From Leptodontidium sp. MPI-SDFR-AT-0119 (Eukaryota; Ascomycota; Leotiomycetes; Helotiales; Leptodontidiaceae), in contig JAHLEZ010000008.1 of NCBI GenBank assembly GCA_020726505.1, forward strand, positions 310,001 through 374,000: a stretch of 64,000 nucleotides of DNA. Reading direction: 5' to 3'. Positions within the stretch are counted from its first letter, which is position 1, and each line of letters opens with the position of its first letter. This document shows positions 13,742 to 27,000 of the stretch, piece after piece. The translations under genes and the position numbers were made by a program. The notes beneath the pieces were generated by a model that worked only from the letters and a program-made list of their open reading frames with translations, was not told the origin of the DNA and did not search any database.

Positions 13742-14475
13742 AACAATATCAGTTTCACCGGAATAGACGAATGCGAGATAACAGGAATTCCAGCTACGGC
13801 GCTTCGAGGGAGCCTGTTGTCAGGTTTCAGCGTTGCTGAGCGAATGTCTTGGACTGAATATCGTAAGACGACCTATAAAGCAGACAAGGCATATTCGCTG
13901 CTAGGAATTTTCGACGTTTACATGCCACTCATCTACGGTAAGGGGAAGGATAGGGCGATGCAACGACTTCGAGAAGAGATTGAAAAGGCTTCCAAAGGCA
14001 CGTCTTTCTCTTCTGTCATAGAATTAGGAAGCTGCTGACTAGATCAGGACACAAGCACGAGGACTTCTCAGTCACCTTCAGCCTTTCTGATATCTCCGAT
14101 GTCGAACATTTCGTGGCAAGGAAGACAGAGCTCATAAAGATACATCAGGCACTTAGTGGTGATGGCTGCCGTCGAGCAGTGGTTCTTCACGGTCTCGGTG
14201 GAATCGGCAAGACACAGCTTAGTATTGCATATGCGAAGCGGCATAAGGATAATTACTCGGCAATATTCTGGTTGAATATCAAAGACGAGGATTCCCTGAA
14301 GCAGAGCTTCGCTAAGCTAGACAAGCAGATATCAAGAGAACACCCCTCAGCTATCCGGGTCAGCAATCTAGAGACGAACCAAAACATTAATGAAGTAGTT
14401 GAGTCTATCAAGTCGTTGCTGAGTCTGCCCAATAACACAAGATGGCTAATGATCTACGATAACTACGACAACCTC
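13742..14475 (+). pseudogene. Fragment of a HET/NB-ARC (STAND, NLR-like) gene
   Basis: Fragment of a fungal nonself-recognition STAND protein. The first part (13742-14001) encodes the conserved linker typical of HET-E-like proteins, with FSVAERMSW and DKAYSLLGIFDVYMPLIYG. A probable 41-nt intron (14002-14042) restores frame to DFSVTFSLSDISDVEHFVA, followed by an NB-ARC P-loop (GLGGIGKTQL, about 14191-14220) and a Walker B-like WLMIYDNYDN. The N-terminal HET domain is missing (a stop lies just before 13742) and homology stops abruptly after about 14475. No ARC2, TPR, WD40 or ankyrin repeats follow. It is a broken remnant; the C-terminal break coincides with an oppositely oriented 2EXR fragment. 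Confidence 0.7.
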
Positions 14476-14497
14476 GTTCCATATATTGTCCTTGCTG

Positions 14498-14709
14498 AGA
14501 AAAAAATCTGCCAAAAGCGTATCTATTTCAAAGTTGATGTATGTCCAGTCCATAGTAGATGCTAACTCATATCCCCGCAAGGTCTCCTTTCGGGACTCGC
14601 GATTAGCGAATAAGAGTAGCGGGTTGTTCTTCGAGACTCTGTGTTGAATAGGTTTCAGCGAATTGGCACGCACAACACGTGGTTCTATTGCCTTTAATGC
14701 TTCCTGCAT
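14498..14709 (-). pseudogene. Fragment of a 2EXR-domain protein
   Basis: On the minus strand the segment encodes an EPRVV motif, then PLLLFANRESRKETLRGYELA, then YINFEIDTL, matching in order the core of the fungal 2EXR domain (usually EPRVV...PALLHVNRESREEAL...YFNPxxDTLY). Only about 70 residues survive. The frame runs on antisense into the NB-ARC fragment without further homology. The function of 2EXR proteins is unknown to me. Treated as a gene relic. Confidence 0.55.
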
Positions 14710-14800
14710 ACCACTGCGTAGTAGAAACCGAAGTGGTGTTTGCTGACGTTGCGCCGGGGTTTGTAAATAATCTTGAGATGTTACACAGCTACGCGGGGTT

Positions 14801-15349
14801 TCAAGTTTGTATCTTCATAACATCGTGCTTACACATCAGTATTCCACTCTCCAGTGCATCTACATTGCGCAGTTCAAGCTTCCAAGGATAGTTCCCTTCC
14901 GCCGACGCACTAGCAATCATCTTAATGCCATCTCCGATGATCACCGGCATCACAGCCACCTCGACCGTGTCCAGTAGTCCTGCATCGAGGCAAGCTTTCG
15001 CCAGCTGGCCACCGCCCATCAGCCAGATATCCCGCCCGGCCCCCGCTTTCAGTTCCTTAACCAGCTCGAGATACCCGTCGGCTACAATTGTGATAGCGGG
15101 GTAGTCGGCCGACTTCATTTCGCGGCTGACGACCACGACGTTCCGATCCTTCAGTGCGTCCACGCCCGACTGGGCTGCATGGTGCGTCATGGCCTCGTAA
15201 GTCTTTCTGCCCATGAGGAACGTGTCGAATTCGGCGTAAAGCGCGTTGAAATTGACAGCTGGGTCCTCGATAATCCAATCAGTTGAGCCGTCTGGCGACG
15301 CGATGAAGCCGTCGAGAGTCGTTGCCGCGTTGTATCTGAGGCGAGGCAT
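14801..15349 (-). CDS. RibD C-terminal/dihydrofolate-reductase-like reductase
   Basis: Single-exon 182-aa protein of the RibD_C/DHFR-like fold family, which binds NAD(P)H. Visible landmarks are an N-terminal strand plus TLDGFIA (residues 11-17), FLMGRKTYEAM (about 44-54), a VVVVSRE strand, and the glycine-rich DIWLMGGGQLA segment (about 107-117) followed by DTVEVAVMPVIIGDG. Length and motif order fit a complete stand-alone member like bacterial YyaP/YwjB proteins. Fungal copies of this compact family are often attributed to horizontal transfer, which I cannot test here. Its substrate is unknown. Nothing ties it to the neighbouring biosynthetic cluster. Confidence 0.8.
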   Translation of the reverse strand: MPRLRYNAATTLDGFIASPDGSTDWIIEDPAVNFNALYAEFDTFLMGRKTYEAMTHHAAQSGVDALKDRNVVVVSREMKSADYPAITIVADGYLELVKELKAGAGRDIWLMGGGQLAKACLDAGLLDTVEVAVMPVIIGDGIKMIASASAEGNYPWKLELRNVDALESGILMCKHDVMKIQT

Positions 15350-15567
15350 TTGGTTTAGATTCTAGAATCGATGGGTTTCGAAGTTGGCGTAGAATGACGC
15401 GCAATGTATGCGAAAGATAAGACCGGCTTCAATTCCGCCGATTGTTACTCATCTTGGCAAGCCCGAAGGCTGCGCTACAGCGGTCTACAGGCTGCCGAAC
15501 CATACGTTTTGAATGGCAGTTAAAGGGATAAGTTGCACGACAGCCCAACCATCCCATCAAACACATC

Positions 15568-16020
15568 ATGGCCAACATCCCGATATTCTACCGCATCTTC
15601 TTCCTCTACATTGACCCCCTCATATGCCTCATAGGCGTCTACACCTTCTTCTTCGATCACGCGACCTTCATCGAGAGCGGCACACCCCACTCCATATCTG
15701 CAACCGTCGCAGACACGCAGCATCTCTCGCCACTCGAACAATTCCTGCTCCCAGCACTAGGCTCATACGCTCTCTGCATCTTCGGTATCCAAATCCTGCT
15801 TCTGCATCAGTTTCACGATGTGAAAATCTGGCGTATCGTCATGTTCAGTATTCTATTGACGGATCTGGGGCTGTCGTATGTGGTGTACAGTGCTGATCCT
15901 CTGGGTTTTTGGGATGTGCGGGGATGGACGGGTGGAGATTGGACGAATAATGGGATTTTGGGGGCGGTGATTGCTATTAGGACTGCGTTTTTGCTTGGGA
16001 TTGGAGGGGTGGAGGTTTGA
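15568..16020 (+). CDS. Small integral membrane protein (DUF7704-like)
   Basis: Single-exon 150-aa protein with four hydrophobic segments, at about residues 8-28, 59-79, 87-107 and 125-147. The N-terminal IPIFYRIFFLYIDPLICLIG block resembles the YRxxFLyiDPxxxxxG start typical of the fungal DUF7704 family. A LSPLEQFLLPALGSYAL segment precedes the second helix. Function is unknown. It ends about 400 nt from the 3' end of the convergent FAS beta gene and is probably unrelated to the cluster. Confidence 0.7.
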   Translation: MANIPIFYRIFFLYIDPLICLIGVYTFFFDHATFIESGTPHSISATVADTQHLSPLEQFLLPALGSYALCIFGIQILLLHQFHDVKIWRIVMFSILLTDLGLSYVVYSADPLGFWDVRGWTGGDWTNNGILGAVIAIRTAFLLGIGGVEV

Positions 16021-16427
16021 TGCGTGGCTGAACTTTCGACAAAGGGTGCTTCGTCAAGATTCTATGTTCTAGAACTCAACTGGCGCTTTGGCACGACGCT
16101 ATTCCCACAGCAATTTTCAGATGAACAGTAGTATATTGACGATTTCGAGCTCCTCGATATTTGTAGTGGAGTTATTCAAGCTTTCTCATACCCTCAGACG
16201 AAGAAGATTCGAACAATTGAAATCATCCTATTTTCGGGTCCAAGGCGACTTATATAACCACACGCTCAGAATGGAGAGAAGTGCAGGATTTAATAAGATT
16301 TTAATATTATCCTTCTTCTCCGTCTTTGCTCTACACCCCAAACAGAACAAAATGCTGCCAAGTTATTAATCTAGCTAATCGGTTGCAATAAACAAGTGAA
16401 AGAATAATCATACAATGCCGCCAAACA
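16021..16427. other. Intergenic region between convergent genes
   Basis: Holds the 3' ends of the membrane-protein gene (+) and FAS beta (-). An open frame at 16088-16369 shows no recognisable domain. No RNA gene or repeat seen. Confidence 0.4.
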
Positions 16428-19400
16428 TCAATTCAAATAAACACAATTCCCTTCCGCGATCCTTCGATGCTCAAAATCGCCCCACTTCATTAGGATCTCC
16501 CCAATCCTCTTTGACTTTGTCATCTCAAAGACCCCCTCAAAGTAATCCCTGGAAATACTCAATGGCTTCCCCGTCAAGTTTGGAATCCACCTCCCCAGGA
16601 GATGTTCCGGGTCCACTTCGTACCTCTCAATCTTCTTCTCGAGAAACCTCCTGTACGTATCCACACCACCAGCGAGATAACTGGAGTGAAACGGTACATC
16701 GATCTGTGGCAGTGGTACTGTCGCTGAACCACGTTTAGCTGCGATCGGCAGGGACTTGCCTTTTGTCTCTGCAGCGCATGACCGAACAATGTCGAGAATG
16801 TCCCCAGACGATAACTTGGAGAACTGGATCTTCTTTGAAACGATATTGTTCAACACACTGGTCAAGCAATCCAATGCCCTCACATCGCCTGCGCAGATGT
16901 ACTGCAGGCTCTCAACATTGAAGTTCACGATCTCCAACAACCAGTCCGTCGTCTGCCCGATTGTCTGTACCAGGTCCAGCAATATTTCCTCCGAAAGAGA
17001 CACCTTTGATGGATTCACCGCGCACATAGAGAAATTGCTTCTGCCGCTAGCATCTCGCTCAACGCCAAGCTGCATCGTGAGCCCACGTACCCAAGTGATG
17101 GCTACGAGCTTCTCGATTGGCATTATGCCGCCCAGGGCCGAAAGCGCGGCATACTCACCGAGTGAGTGTCCGGCAAAGCTAGCTGCTTCTTGAATAATCC
17201 CTTTTGCAACGAGATCACTGAAGCGTGCGATCGCCATGATTGTGAGCGCCGGCTGCGTAAATTGTGTGGCGGACAAGAGGCCAAGAGGAGAGCGAAAGGT
17301 ATAGGATTTAGAGGTAGCTGTGATGTTTTGGAATATTCTCGTTTCCTTGATAATGCCAGTTGGGGATATAGACTCATGGGTCATGGAGAGGTAGTTTTGA
17401 CGAAGAAGTTTGCCACGAGGTCCGCCGAAGTGGATGGTGAGCTCTTTGGGGTCGTTCTTTACAATGTCCGTTATTGCAAAACCTGATTGATTAGCTTTGT
17501 TCGTCCACTCATTGAGGTCTTACTTACCATAGTTGGCCTTGAAGTACTGGTCAGCTCGATCCCAAACGTCACGAGCGGATGCGCTGGTTTCATATAGATC
17601 CATTCCCATCCCTTTGGCTTGTGAGCCTTGCCCAGTGAAGATGTATGCGGATGATGGCTGCTCAACTTCTGCCTCGCCAGTGAGAACCAGCTCATCTGTA
17701 GAAGTCTTCCGCGCTTCAATTTTGAGCAGTTTTCGCCCCTGGTCCATGGCCGTGTGTTGCAATGTAACTGCAATCTCTTCGCCTGGCAGAACCATGCCCA
17801 CAAAAGAGGTCGTAAACCGATATACTTTCCCAACAAAATTGTCGTCCAGCACCTTCCGTATAGATGCGCTCATAAACATACCGTGAGTAATAGTTCCAGG
17901 GAGATTGCTGTATCGCGCGAAGACGCGGGAGGTATGGATTGGATTGAAGTCTCCAGAAGCATATGAGTATGCCTTGTTCGAACATGGAGTGGTGAAGCGA
18001 TGGAGAAGTTCAGTACGAGCCGGAATTAGAATTTGGTTCTGTAATGGTACTGCTTGTTCAATTGGGACGCCGTGTCTTTGAAGATAGCTCATGACCTGAT
18101 TGCCACTACATGAGCCAGACGCAAAGTTAACCTTGCCAAACGGTATCTCCATGGCACCAGATTTGAAGAAAACGTCTCCAGTTGTTGTCAATCTAGAGAA
18201 TCGTGACTCATCCTTGAAGTGGTAAGTGCTGTGGAGCCTAAAGATGAGAGTTTTGTCAAGCGACTCGTCTTCATGTGCTTGCTGGAACCAGGTCTTTGAT
18301 CTGAGCACGGCCATATCCTTCTTTGTTGCAAGATGCAAACTCATCGGAGTCTCTCGTTTGTTTTGAAAGGTATTTTCAAAATCAGTGTACTCGCCCCTAT
18401 AGAGAAAGCGGGAAGTGATTTCAGAAACCGGCAAATCGAGGCGGGAAAGTGTGCAAATAACTTCAATCACTTTCCCCGAATCCTGAATCGTGACTGCATT
18501 CATTCGAGTTTTGGCTGTGACTACATCTCCTTTTTTCAGAGGTATGGCTCCTGGCATCAGCTTGAACTGGTTGGATAGATGAACAAGCCTGAGGAGATCG
18601 CCATCAACTGCGAAGAGTGGCTTCATGATAGCTTTCCAGGCAACGATAATGGAGTAGTCCATTGGAGCAAGGAGGCATTTTCCTCCCCTCCCGATATAAT
18701 CCTCGTTTGTATTACCGATAGTACGTACGAAGTCGTGTATCGAAGAGTTCGTGACGACATGCTCATCGGTGAATGTAGTGGGTGTGCCATCTGCAGAAAT
18801 ATGAGGAGGCTCGACGGAATCTCCAAACCATATTCTCCAATAGAAGTTCTTTGTCCTCTCATTTCGGTCATGCATAACCTCATGTATAGGTGTGCTTTCG
18901 ATTTCGGGATGATATGAGAATCGAAGAGGAAGTTCGACAGGGTGTCCACATGCAGTGTCATGATGAACCAGACGCACTTCAATATCTTCACCGCAGAGCT
19001 CAACATTCACGATGGTCATACTATGGCTCCCATCCGATGCAGAAGATTGTTGTCTGGCAACTATCCGAGACCTTATTGGCTCATCAGGGTGTTGGATTTC
19101 AACCGTGAGGCCGGTGACAGGACTCAACATTTCTCTCACACAGTTCGCTTGGAATCGGGATCCTGCCATGAATCTATCCGAACTGAATAATGCACGCCTC
19201 CAGGATCCCCGAGAGCCCGAGAGCAATTGAAACCAACAGTCTGCTGAAGGGGGTTTTGTGTTGTTGGGAATCTCAAAAGATATGCTGTCGCAGGTTTCCT
19301 GCTTCAAGACACCATGGAGCCCTGCTACATTCTGAATTCCTTCTAGGCCATGGAATCTTGGAATTGCATCACCCTGGTTATTGTACAGGTCCATGAGCAA

Positions 19401-22400
19401 TGAGTCTATATGGCCATCATTTATCGAATCGAGGATCTGCTTGACAGGTTCGCCGATGACAGTTGAGTGCTTGACGGCAACCGGACCTTGTAGAATACAG
19501 ACCCGTCCAACATCTTGTCCAACAACGGCATCGAGATCCTCAGACTGCCAAAGGGAGTCCTTTTTAAAGTAGAATTGAAAGTTATCGTCCAAGGCAGAAA
19601 TGAAGGGTACCGGTTTCTGGTTTCTCCGCTGGCAGAGGTGAAGAAAGTACTGAGCATCTTCTGATATCATAATCCTGCAATGAGCTCTGGGATATGCTTC
19701 CAGGATCCTTAAGATTGTGCTGTGTGGGTCCTGTACAACATCTTTGTGAGAAGCTACGGATGTAGTAAGCTTGGCGATAAAGCGCTCCTCGACCCTTCTC
19801 ACGAAATCGAACAACAATTTCGTATAGGATTTGTCAATCCATTGAGGCGTTCCTCTTCGGCGAATAACAAGAAGGTCAACCAATCGATGCATGACTTCTG
19901 CATAGGTCATCTGCTCCAATTCAACAGCTTGCCCTTCCTTGTTTCGGCCGAACCAAACTTTCTGGAAATCTGCATTGAGCTTATTGATGATGTAGGATCG
20001 TTTTGATTTCAGGATAGGAATACGTCGGTCGTTGGGAAGACTAAAAATCATACGGTCCAATTCCGCCCATAGCTTTGCCCCTCTCGTTGCAAGCATGTGG
20101 ATCGGTTCACCCATCTCCGAAATGACAGTTATGATGCCACCTGCGCCACAAAGTCCAGCAGAAGTCTTCTCCCATTCTTGGTCTCGCAGCCCAGGAGTTG
20201 CTGCAATTGCTTTCTGAGCATCTGAGCTGGTGTGGGTCTCCTTTGCAACCATGAGGCGGCTTCCAAACAGGCAACCGTCAAATGGCATCGGAGGCCGATC
20301 ATATTCAGCTGAAGTAGACCATTTCCCGGTCAGGTAGGGATATGTATCCTCCCACCCGCCAAATCCACTTCCGGCAACCAGGATTACGTTCGCGTGTCTG
20401 CGGATCTTGGCGTACATATTGAGTATCGGTTGATGGAAATCCTCACAGGAATGATGTCCTCCAGCTCGGCCACCAGTCCATTGAATGATAATAGGGAAAC
20501 TAGGATGTGCTTTAGCAATTTGTAAGACTGCTTCAATTGCATTCGTCGATCCCGGCTTGAATGTGAGATGCTTGAGACGCATCTCAAAGAACTCACTCGC
20601 GACTTCCTTGGAAGGAACACCAGCTCCGAATGTGAGACCTTCGATAGGCACTCCCTCTGAGAGCAGTTTCCGGACAAGTGGGATCTGCCATGCGATTGCT
20701 TGGGGGTTTGCGTAGATCAGATTTATCGTAATTCCTCGGCCTTTAGGAATTGAGGATTGGAGTTGGAGCAAAGCATGTTCCATGTCATTGGCATTGTGGT
20801 AGCCACCGCCGGCAAGCCTAAAGAGTCAAAAATCAGCAATGTGAATTGATTGCCTCCATTTCAATTGATCTTGAAGCCCTAGAAGGGAGAGTGCACGAAA
20901 AATAGAACCATACGTACTCAATGTGATAGCCGGCATTCATTGTTGCAGCAACAAAATCCCACGGAACAGTAGTTGGTGTCATCCCGCCCACTACTATCGG
21001 TGGGAGCTTCAGCAACCTGCTGAGCTTTGTATCGACCAGGACTTGATTCGCAGATAACTTGACCAGCCTTGGTGCGTATTCCTGTTCCCAGTTGACACCC
21101 CATTTGAGCGGACAATCCAAGCCGAACAATTCCGGCTGGTAACCGACTTCACGATTCGACCCAGAGACCTGGCCAGTGAGAATAACCCGTACGCCCGTTC
21201 CCTCCTTGAGGCGGCTTGTCAGAACTCCCACTCCAGAGAGCCCGCCGGGTCCAAAATCAAGGATGTGAGTGGCGCCTGGGAACAAACAAGCATTAGGCCA
21301 GTCAACAGGCTCTTCCACAATCATCTTCATCAATGCTAGAACCAGATTCCCACTCATATTGCTTAGATCATCACCAGTTGATGTGTGGTAGACTGGAACC
21401 TTTAGTGATTCCGCAGGAAACTGAACGCCTGCTTCAAGAACATCTCTGTATGTCTGGTCTACAGATTTGCTGAGATACTTGCTGTGAAATGGCGCAGTGA
21501 TGGGCAGAAAGGAGTTCGAGAAAGATAGCTTCCGACTCGAGTATGGGATCTTGGTTTGGTCAAGCCTAAGGTCAGCTTTGAATTGTCGCAATCGAACATT
21601 GAGTGCGTATAATGACATTGGAGGTCCTGCAATGACAACATTTCGAGGATTATTAATGAGGGATACCGTAATTTGCTCATCTGTTGCAAGATATAAGTTG
21701 ACGTTGTCGATGTGCTTCTGTAATTGGTCTCGAGATAGGTCTCGAACGCTCAGCATCGGGGTAGGAATGCCTTCGCCATTTGACATAGAGTCCTCGACCA
21801 CTTCCGGGGGTAAAACTGTCAAAGGATATATTTGCTGACTTCGACAACCAATCCAAAATAGCGTGGTAAGTGCCATGTTAGCAAGACGAAAGAATGAGTC
21901 CCAGTTGTCCGCAGATGCAATGACAATGGCTGAGATAATCCCCTGGGAGTGTCCTGTAGTCCCACTCAAGTACTCTCGAAACTCGCCTGGCGTTTGCCCC
22001 AGGACTTTGCAGGCGACAACAAAGTGTGAAAGTTGGAGAAGGCAAATGAGAGGAAAACTGAGTGGCGATGTTATCAACAACGCTGTGTCGGGTGTAGTGT
22101 CCGGTGATTGAAGCCATTTCCTTACTCTTAGTATCGAGGTGGTCAGGTCCTTGGTCCTTGCGCTTCTCGAAAGAGAAAGAAGCATGTCTGCTGACTTGAT
22201 AATAAAATCGTCAACAAGAGGTCCATACACATTGTAGACATGTCGGAGCTCCTCGAAGTAGTTCTCCGTATTTCCTTGACCACCGAAAATGGCAAACACA
22301 TTGGCCCTTCCAGCATTAACAGCACGGCAAAGTGCTGGTGGAGGAGAACTGGAATCGACGAGCTGGAAGTTGGTAGCCTGTGCTGCATAATATGACTTGA

Positions 22401-22866
22401 TGATCTCATTCGATATTTCTAGGTTGCCTTCGAAAGTTGCAGCCAAGGTATGAATATCGGAATCCTTCAAGAATCTACTCTCAAACCCTTGGAGAGCAGA
22501 CTTCAGAATCTCCAAATCGCACGCATTTTTGGTCGAGCCGCTTCCAACAGTAAATAGGAGGAATTTTGATGCAAGCTCGACTATCGATAACTTCCTCGTC
22601 GCATCGTCTTTTAGAAGAAACTGAATGAAATGTTGAACGGTCCTCGCAGCCTGGAGGTGGAACTGGAATTGAACTCCAAATTGGAAAGACAAATCCTGGT
22701 ATTCAATAGTAATAATAGTAGGTGCGGGTAAAGAGTAGTTACTCTGATGTGTTGGACAACCAGAGGTTAAGGGCGACGGGAAATATGACGCGCGTTCGGA
22801 GGATACGGATCCCGAAGAGGTGGCCTTATGCGGCAGAAGATTGTCGAGAGGTGACGTGGACGCCAT
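16428..22866 (-). CDS. Fatty acid synthase beta subunit (cluster-dedicated, TOXC-like)
   Basis: Beta chain of a fungal type I FAS, 2,097 aa in three exons: 22866-20918, 20817-17528 and 17482-16428. Introns of 100 and 45 nt have GT-AG ends and restore family sequence (GYHIE/LAGGGYHN and KANYG/FAITD). Domains in order: acetyltransferase with GHSQG nucleophile Ser307; enoyl reductase with MTPTTVPW and GGRAGGHHS (about 764-772); MaoC-like dehydratase with SGDFNPIH (His1611); malonyl/palmitoyl transferase with FTGQGSQ and AGHSLGE (Ser1853). All catalytic landmarks are present and the length is normal, so it should be functional. It partners the FAS alpha chain transcribed divergently from the same 1.2-kb region. 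In the HC-toxin and apicidin pathways such FAS genes supply the decanoyl-type backbone of the long-chain amino acid; a matching role here is inferred from context. A primary-metabolism FAS1 is the alternative, made unlikely by the partner alpha chain lacking a PPTase domain. Confidence 0.93.
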
Positions 22867-24094
22867 AAGAGCGGGTTGAAAGCGCTTCCATCAATTGATT
22901 CGAAGTCAATACAGAATGACAGTAAGATCGTTGGGGGGAGGGATAAGTGTCAGTAAAGCTTGGAAGCTTTGTGAAATGACTCCAGTGCAGTTGCAAGACA
23001 AATGGCATTACGAAGTATGGGAATGGCAACTACCCCATACTACATGGGAGGTAGATGTAACTTCTCTTGTGCTCCATCCCGTGGCTCGTACACCGCACTC
23101 CCATGACTTACTGGTGAAAATAGAACATGACTTTGCGCAGGCACTTGCTGCATCCTCGTCTGAACACATCGTCGGGCGGTGCACAATAGCAAGCTGAGGA
23201 GACACCACTGTTTCGGAATATACAAAACCTCAGCTAGAGAAGTCGACTGCCGACCCATGTAGTTCATTCTTGTGGCTGCGACCATCCCGAGAGTCATGCA
23301 AAAGTGGGATTTCTCGTGGGAGCCCGCGGATGTGAGTCAATAATCCTACAGACTGCGAGTGCCTATCGAGCCTCGAAGGTCAGGGATATTGATTACTGTC
23401 ATCTCCGAATAGGAAATCAACGAGGACATGTAAATTTAGCGTTTAGGATTCGGTGAGGATGTGGAAAAGAGTGGTGAGGTTCTGCGACAGAAGCGAGGCT
23501 CACCCTCACCGCCCCCCTGTAAGGTTACGGAACACGAGGCGAGGTAGCTTGGGCAACTGGAGCGGCTGGAGAACTGTAAGCTTCCCCCGTCCCTTGTTTG
23601 TTTTTACTCTATCAATGCCGTGAACCCATGAATAGCATCCCTCAAGGTAACCAACAGCAACTTTTAGCGGGGTAGCCTTCTTCAGCAACCACTGGTAAGC
23701 GGGGCAACTCCCGTCCCGATCTTCAGCCCTAAATTTGTTTTTGCCCACCTGCATCCTTCGCATTCTATTTTGGTGCAACCTATTACTCATGCTCGGTTAC
23801 TCCCTTTGTCTGATTATTGCTTGGGTTGTGGCTGGGAAGGGGACCGGCGCAGCCCTACGCGAGCATCTAGTTCAGATGATGCTTGGGAGTTGCACCTGGC
23901 ACACCAGAAGCAGACCCCCCTGAAGGTTCCTCGATACTGGCTGGTAGTTATTTCGCCTGAGATGGAATATCACATTCAGAACACTGAAGAAGCTTTGAAG
24001 GAACATTACTCATTTGTATACCCACTCGACGACGACAATCTGGACAGGAAACATTCACTTACAGACCATACTCAGTCTAAATTATTCAGACAAA
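22867..24094. promoter_or_regulatory. Divergent promoter region of the FAS beta/alpha pair
   Basis: A 1,228-bp gap between the two FAS start codons, the only place where both promoters can lie. Such shared regions usually keep subunits in step. I see no strong TATA box and no convincing inverted CGG pair for a Zn2Cys6 factor. A 94-codon minus-strand frame (23790-23506) shows no homology. Confidence 0.6.
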
Positions 24095-27000
24095 ATGGCA
24101 ATTTCAAGTGTGGATCAGGAATTGACGCATGAGATGATCTTGGAATTACTCGCGTGAGTCCTCACGATCCCCAAGTCACCAATCAACAGTTTCAACTTAC
24201 ACAATGTTCTTTCTTCCAGACATCAATTTGCATATCCGGTAAAGTGGTAAGTGTTCCTATTTTATGTTTGCCTCGTTTCTAGTACTAAAAGATCTACAGG
24301 ATTGATACCCAAGATGTTATTTTGGGCAAACAAGAAGCGACTAGAGTCATCGAAGTCGGTCCATCAAATACCTTGACTGTAATGGCAAAAAGAACCATCG
24401 CATCCAAGTACAAAGATCGTGACCAGTCAAAGTCAGTCAAGCGAGAATTGCTTTGTACGGATGAAAATGGCAGCGAAATATACTACGCAAATGGCTCGGT
24501 TCTTGTTGATCCATCTCATCGTGAGGGAGAGAAAGACTCGATCGACGCCCCGCCACAGACGGCGCCAGTTCAGACCGAGGTGGAAGTGAAGCCTGTACAA
24601 GTATCAAAATCCTTGAATGTTGGCCCAGCACCAGTTCCAGATGCCCCAATCCTTGCGCAGGATATTGTGGTTAGTCTCGTGGCTCAGAAGTTGAGGAAGT
24701 CGAATGGAGAGATCAATCGCACTAGTAGCATCAAACATCTGGTTGGAGGTGAGTGTTGCCCAATTACTTCCCTCATTTAAACTTTCGCTGATTATGAAAT
24801 ATTCAGGACGCTCCACTCTTGAAAACGAAATAGTCGGGGACTTGATAAATGAATTTGGTGTCATTCCTGAACGAGCAGAAGAGATTACTATCACAGATCT
24901 CAGCGACCTTCTCCAGACCGACTTCAAGGGTACCCTGGGGAAACAAACTTCAATGATGATTGAACGTATGATGAGTTCGAAGATGCCAGGGGGCTTTTCG
25001 ACCAGCGTTGCAAGAAAATACCTCCAGGGTCGCTGGGGGTTCTCTGGCGGCCGGCAGGATGCTGTGCTTCTTGCTTCGAGTGTAGCTCCGCCCCCGGGAC
25101 GTCTGGCAACCGCGGAACATGCGAACTCTTATTTTGACGACAAAGTCGTTACTTACTCATCAACGGCGGGTATATCACTCAACGAGAGTAGCGGCAGCCG
25201 CGGGGCTTGTGTCGAGTCATCCTCATTGGACCCGGAAGCATTTCGATTACTCGCCGAGGAGCAGAACTCTTTGGCAAGAAAACAGTTAGAGCTCTACGCC
25301 AGCCACCTAAATCTTGACCTATACACTGAAGGCAAGGCTCACGATGTGTCGGCAATTACGATCCAAAAGTTGCAGGGCGACCTCGATCTCTGGAATGAGG
25401 AACATGGAGACTTTTACGCTGCTGGAATACGGCCAATGTTTAGCTTGAAGAAGGTTCGACACTTCGATTCTTGGTGCAATTGGGCTGTACAGGATGTGTT
25501 ATCGCTCTTCCACGACCTTGTTGCGGACAGACTTGAAAGTTCGTCGCCGGAATATCACTCCCAATTGGCTCGCATCGTCAATAGATGCAACTCCAAGACA
25601 CAGGAAGTCATTCAATACTTCATAACAAAATGCCAGAGAATCGCAACTGATGGTTATCTTCGTACTCAGAGAGTGCTAGAAAGCTTGTTAGAAGAATGCG
25701 AACAGGAAGTACACAGGCCGATGTTCAAGAGTGGAACTACATCTCCACCAAGGGAGCGTCGTCCCGGTCCTCCAATGCTGGGTTCACATCAAACGGTGAA
25801 ACGGAAAGTGGCAGGTGGATGGAAACATGATCAAACTTCAACTACCACCTATCAAGAGATTCTGACGCACATTACAAGTACTGGCCTCTCGTTCGAGGGA
25901 CTGAACGTGCTTATGACAGGTGCGGGAGTTGGTTCAATCGGAGCGGAAGTCCTCCGTGGACTCTTAGCAGGTGGAGCGAAAGTGTTGGTCACGACAAGTA
26001 GCTTTTCCACCGAAACTTTGAAGTTCTACAACGACATGTACGTGTCTTTCGGTGGACCTGGCTCCCAGTTGGTGGTAGCTCCTTTCAACCAAGGAAGCCA
26101 GCTAGATATCAACGCAGTTCTTACCTATATATACGATAAATCGAAAGATGGTCTGGGATGGGATCTGGATGTTGTTCTTCCGTTTGCTGCCATTAGCGAG
26201 ACCGGCCGCGAAATCGACAAAATCGATTCTCGTTCTGAACTCGCCCACCGAATCATGCTCACCAACACTATTCGCCTGGTTGGCCTTGTCAAATCATTCA
26301 AAGTAAATTCCTGTGATTCTCGTCCAGCTCAAATCATCCTTCCTTTGTCCGCAAATCATGGATGTTTTGGTGGAGACGGTCTTTATGCTGAATCAAAACT
26401 GGCGCTCGAAAGTTTATTTGACAAGTGGAGATCAGAGAGTTGGTGTAATTATATCTCTATCTGTGGAGTTTCAATTGGCTGGACCAGGGGAACTGGACTG
26501 ATGAGTGGAAATGATTTCGTTGCTTGTGAGATTGAGAAGTTGGGCGTGCAGACATTTTCCCAAGAAGAGATGGCCGGAGATATTCTGGCTCTCCTTTCAC
26601 CAGAGATGATTGACATTTGCCAATCGTGCCCCCTCTTTGCCGATCTCAATGGAGGGCTAGATGCAATTGAAGATTTATCTCACGCTCTGGCAACGATTCG
26701 CACCTCTCTCAAAGAAGACACAGAAATTCGAGAAGCCATTGCTAAAGAAGATTTGCTTGACGCTGCTGGAATGCTCGGCCAAGTCATAGTTGAAGCAGAA
26801 CCTGATACACTAATTCCTCGATCATATATTGATCTCGGTTTCCCTACTCTTCCTGACTATGGAGGAGGAATTGAAGCCCTTTCAACTCAGTTAGAAGGGA
26901 TGGTAGACTTGAACACAGTCGCTGTCATCACCGGATTTGCCGAACTTGGACCAAACGGAAATTCCCGGACTAGGTGGGAAATGGAGAGCTCAGGTGCATT

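Noticed and set aside
23506..23790. 94-codon minus-strand frame in the FAS divergent region
   Set aside because: No recognisable domain; lies in a probable bidirectional promoter.
22867..24094. Inverted CGG sites for a Zn2Cys6 regulator in the FAS promoter
   Set aside because: Single CGG and CCG triplets occur, but I could not find a repeated, consistently spaced pair.
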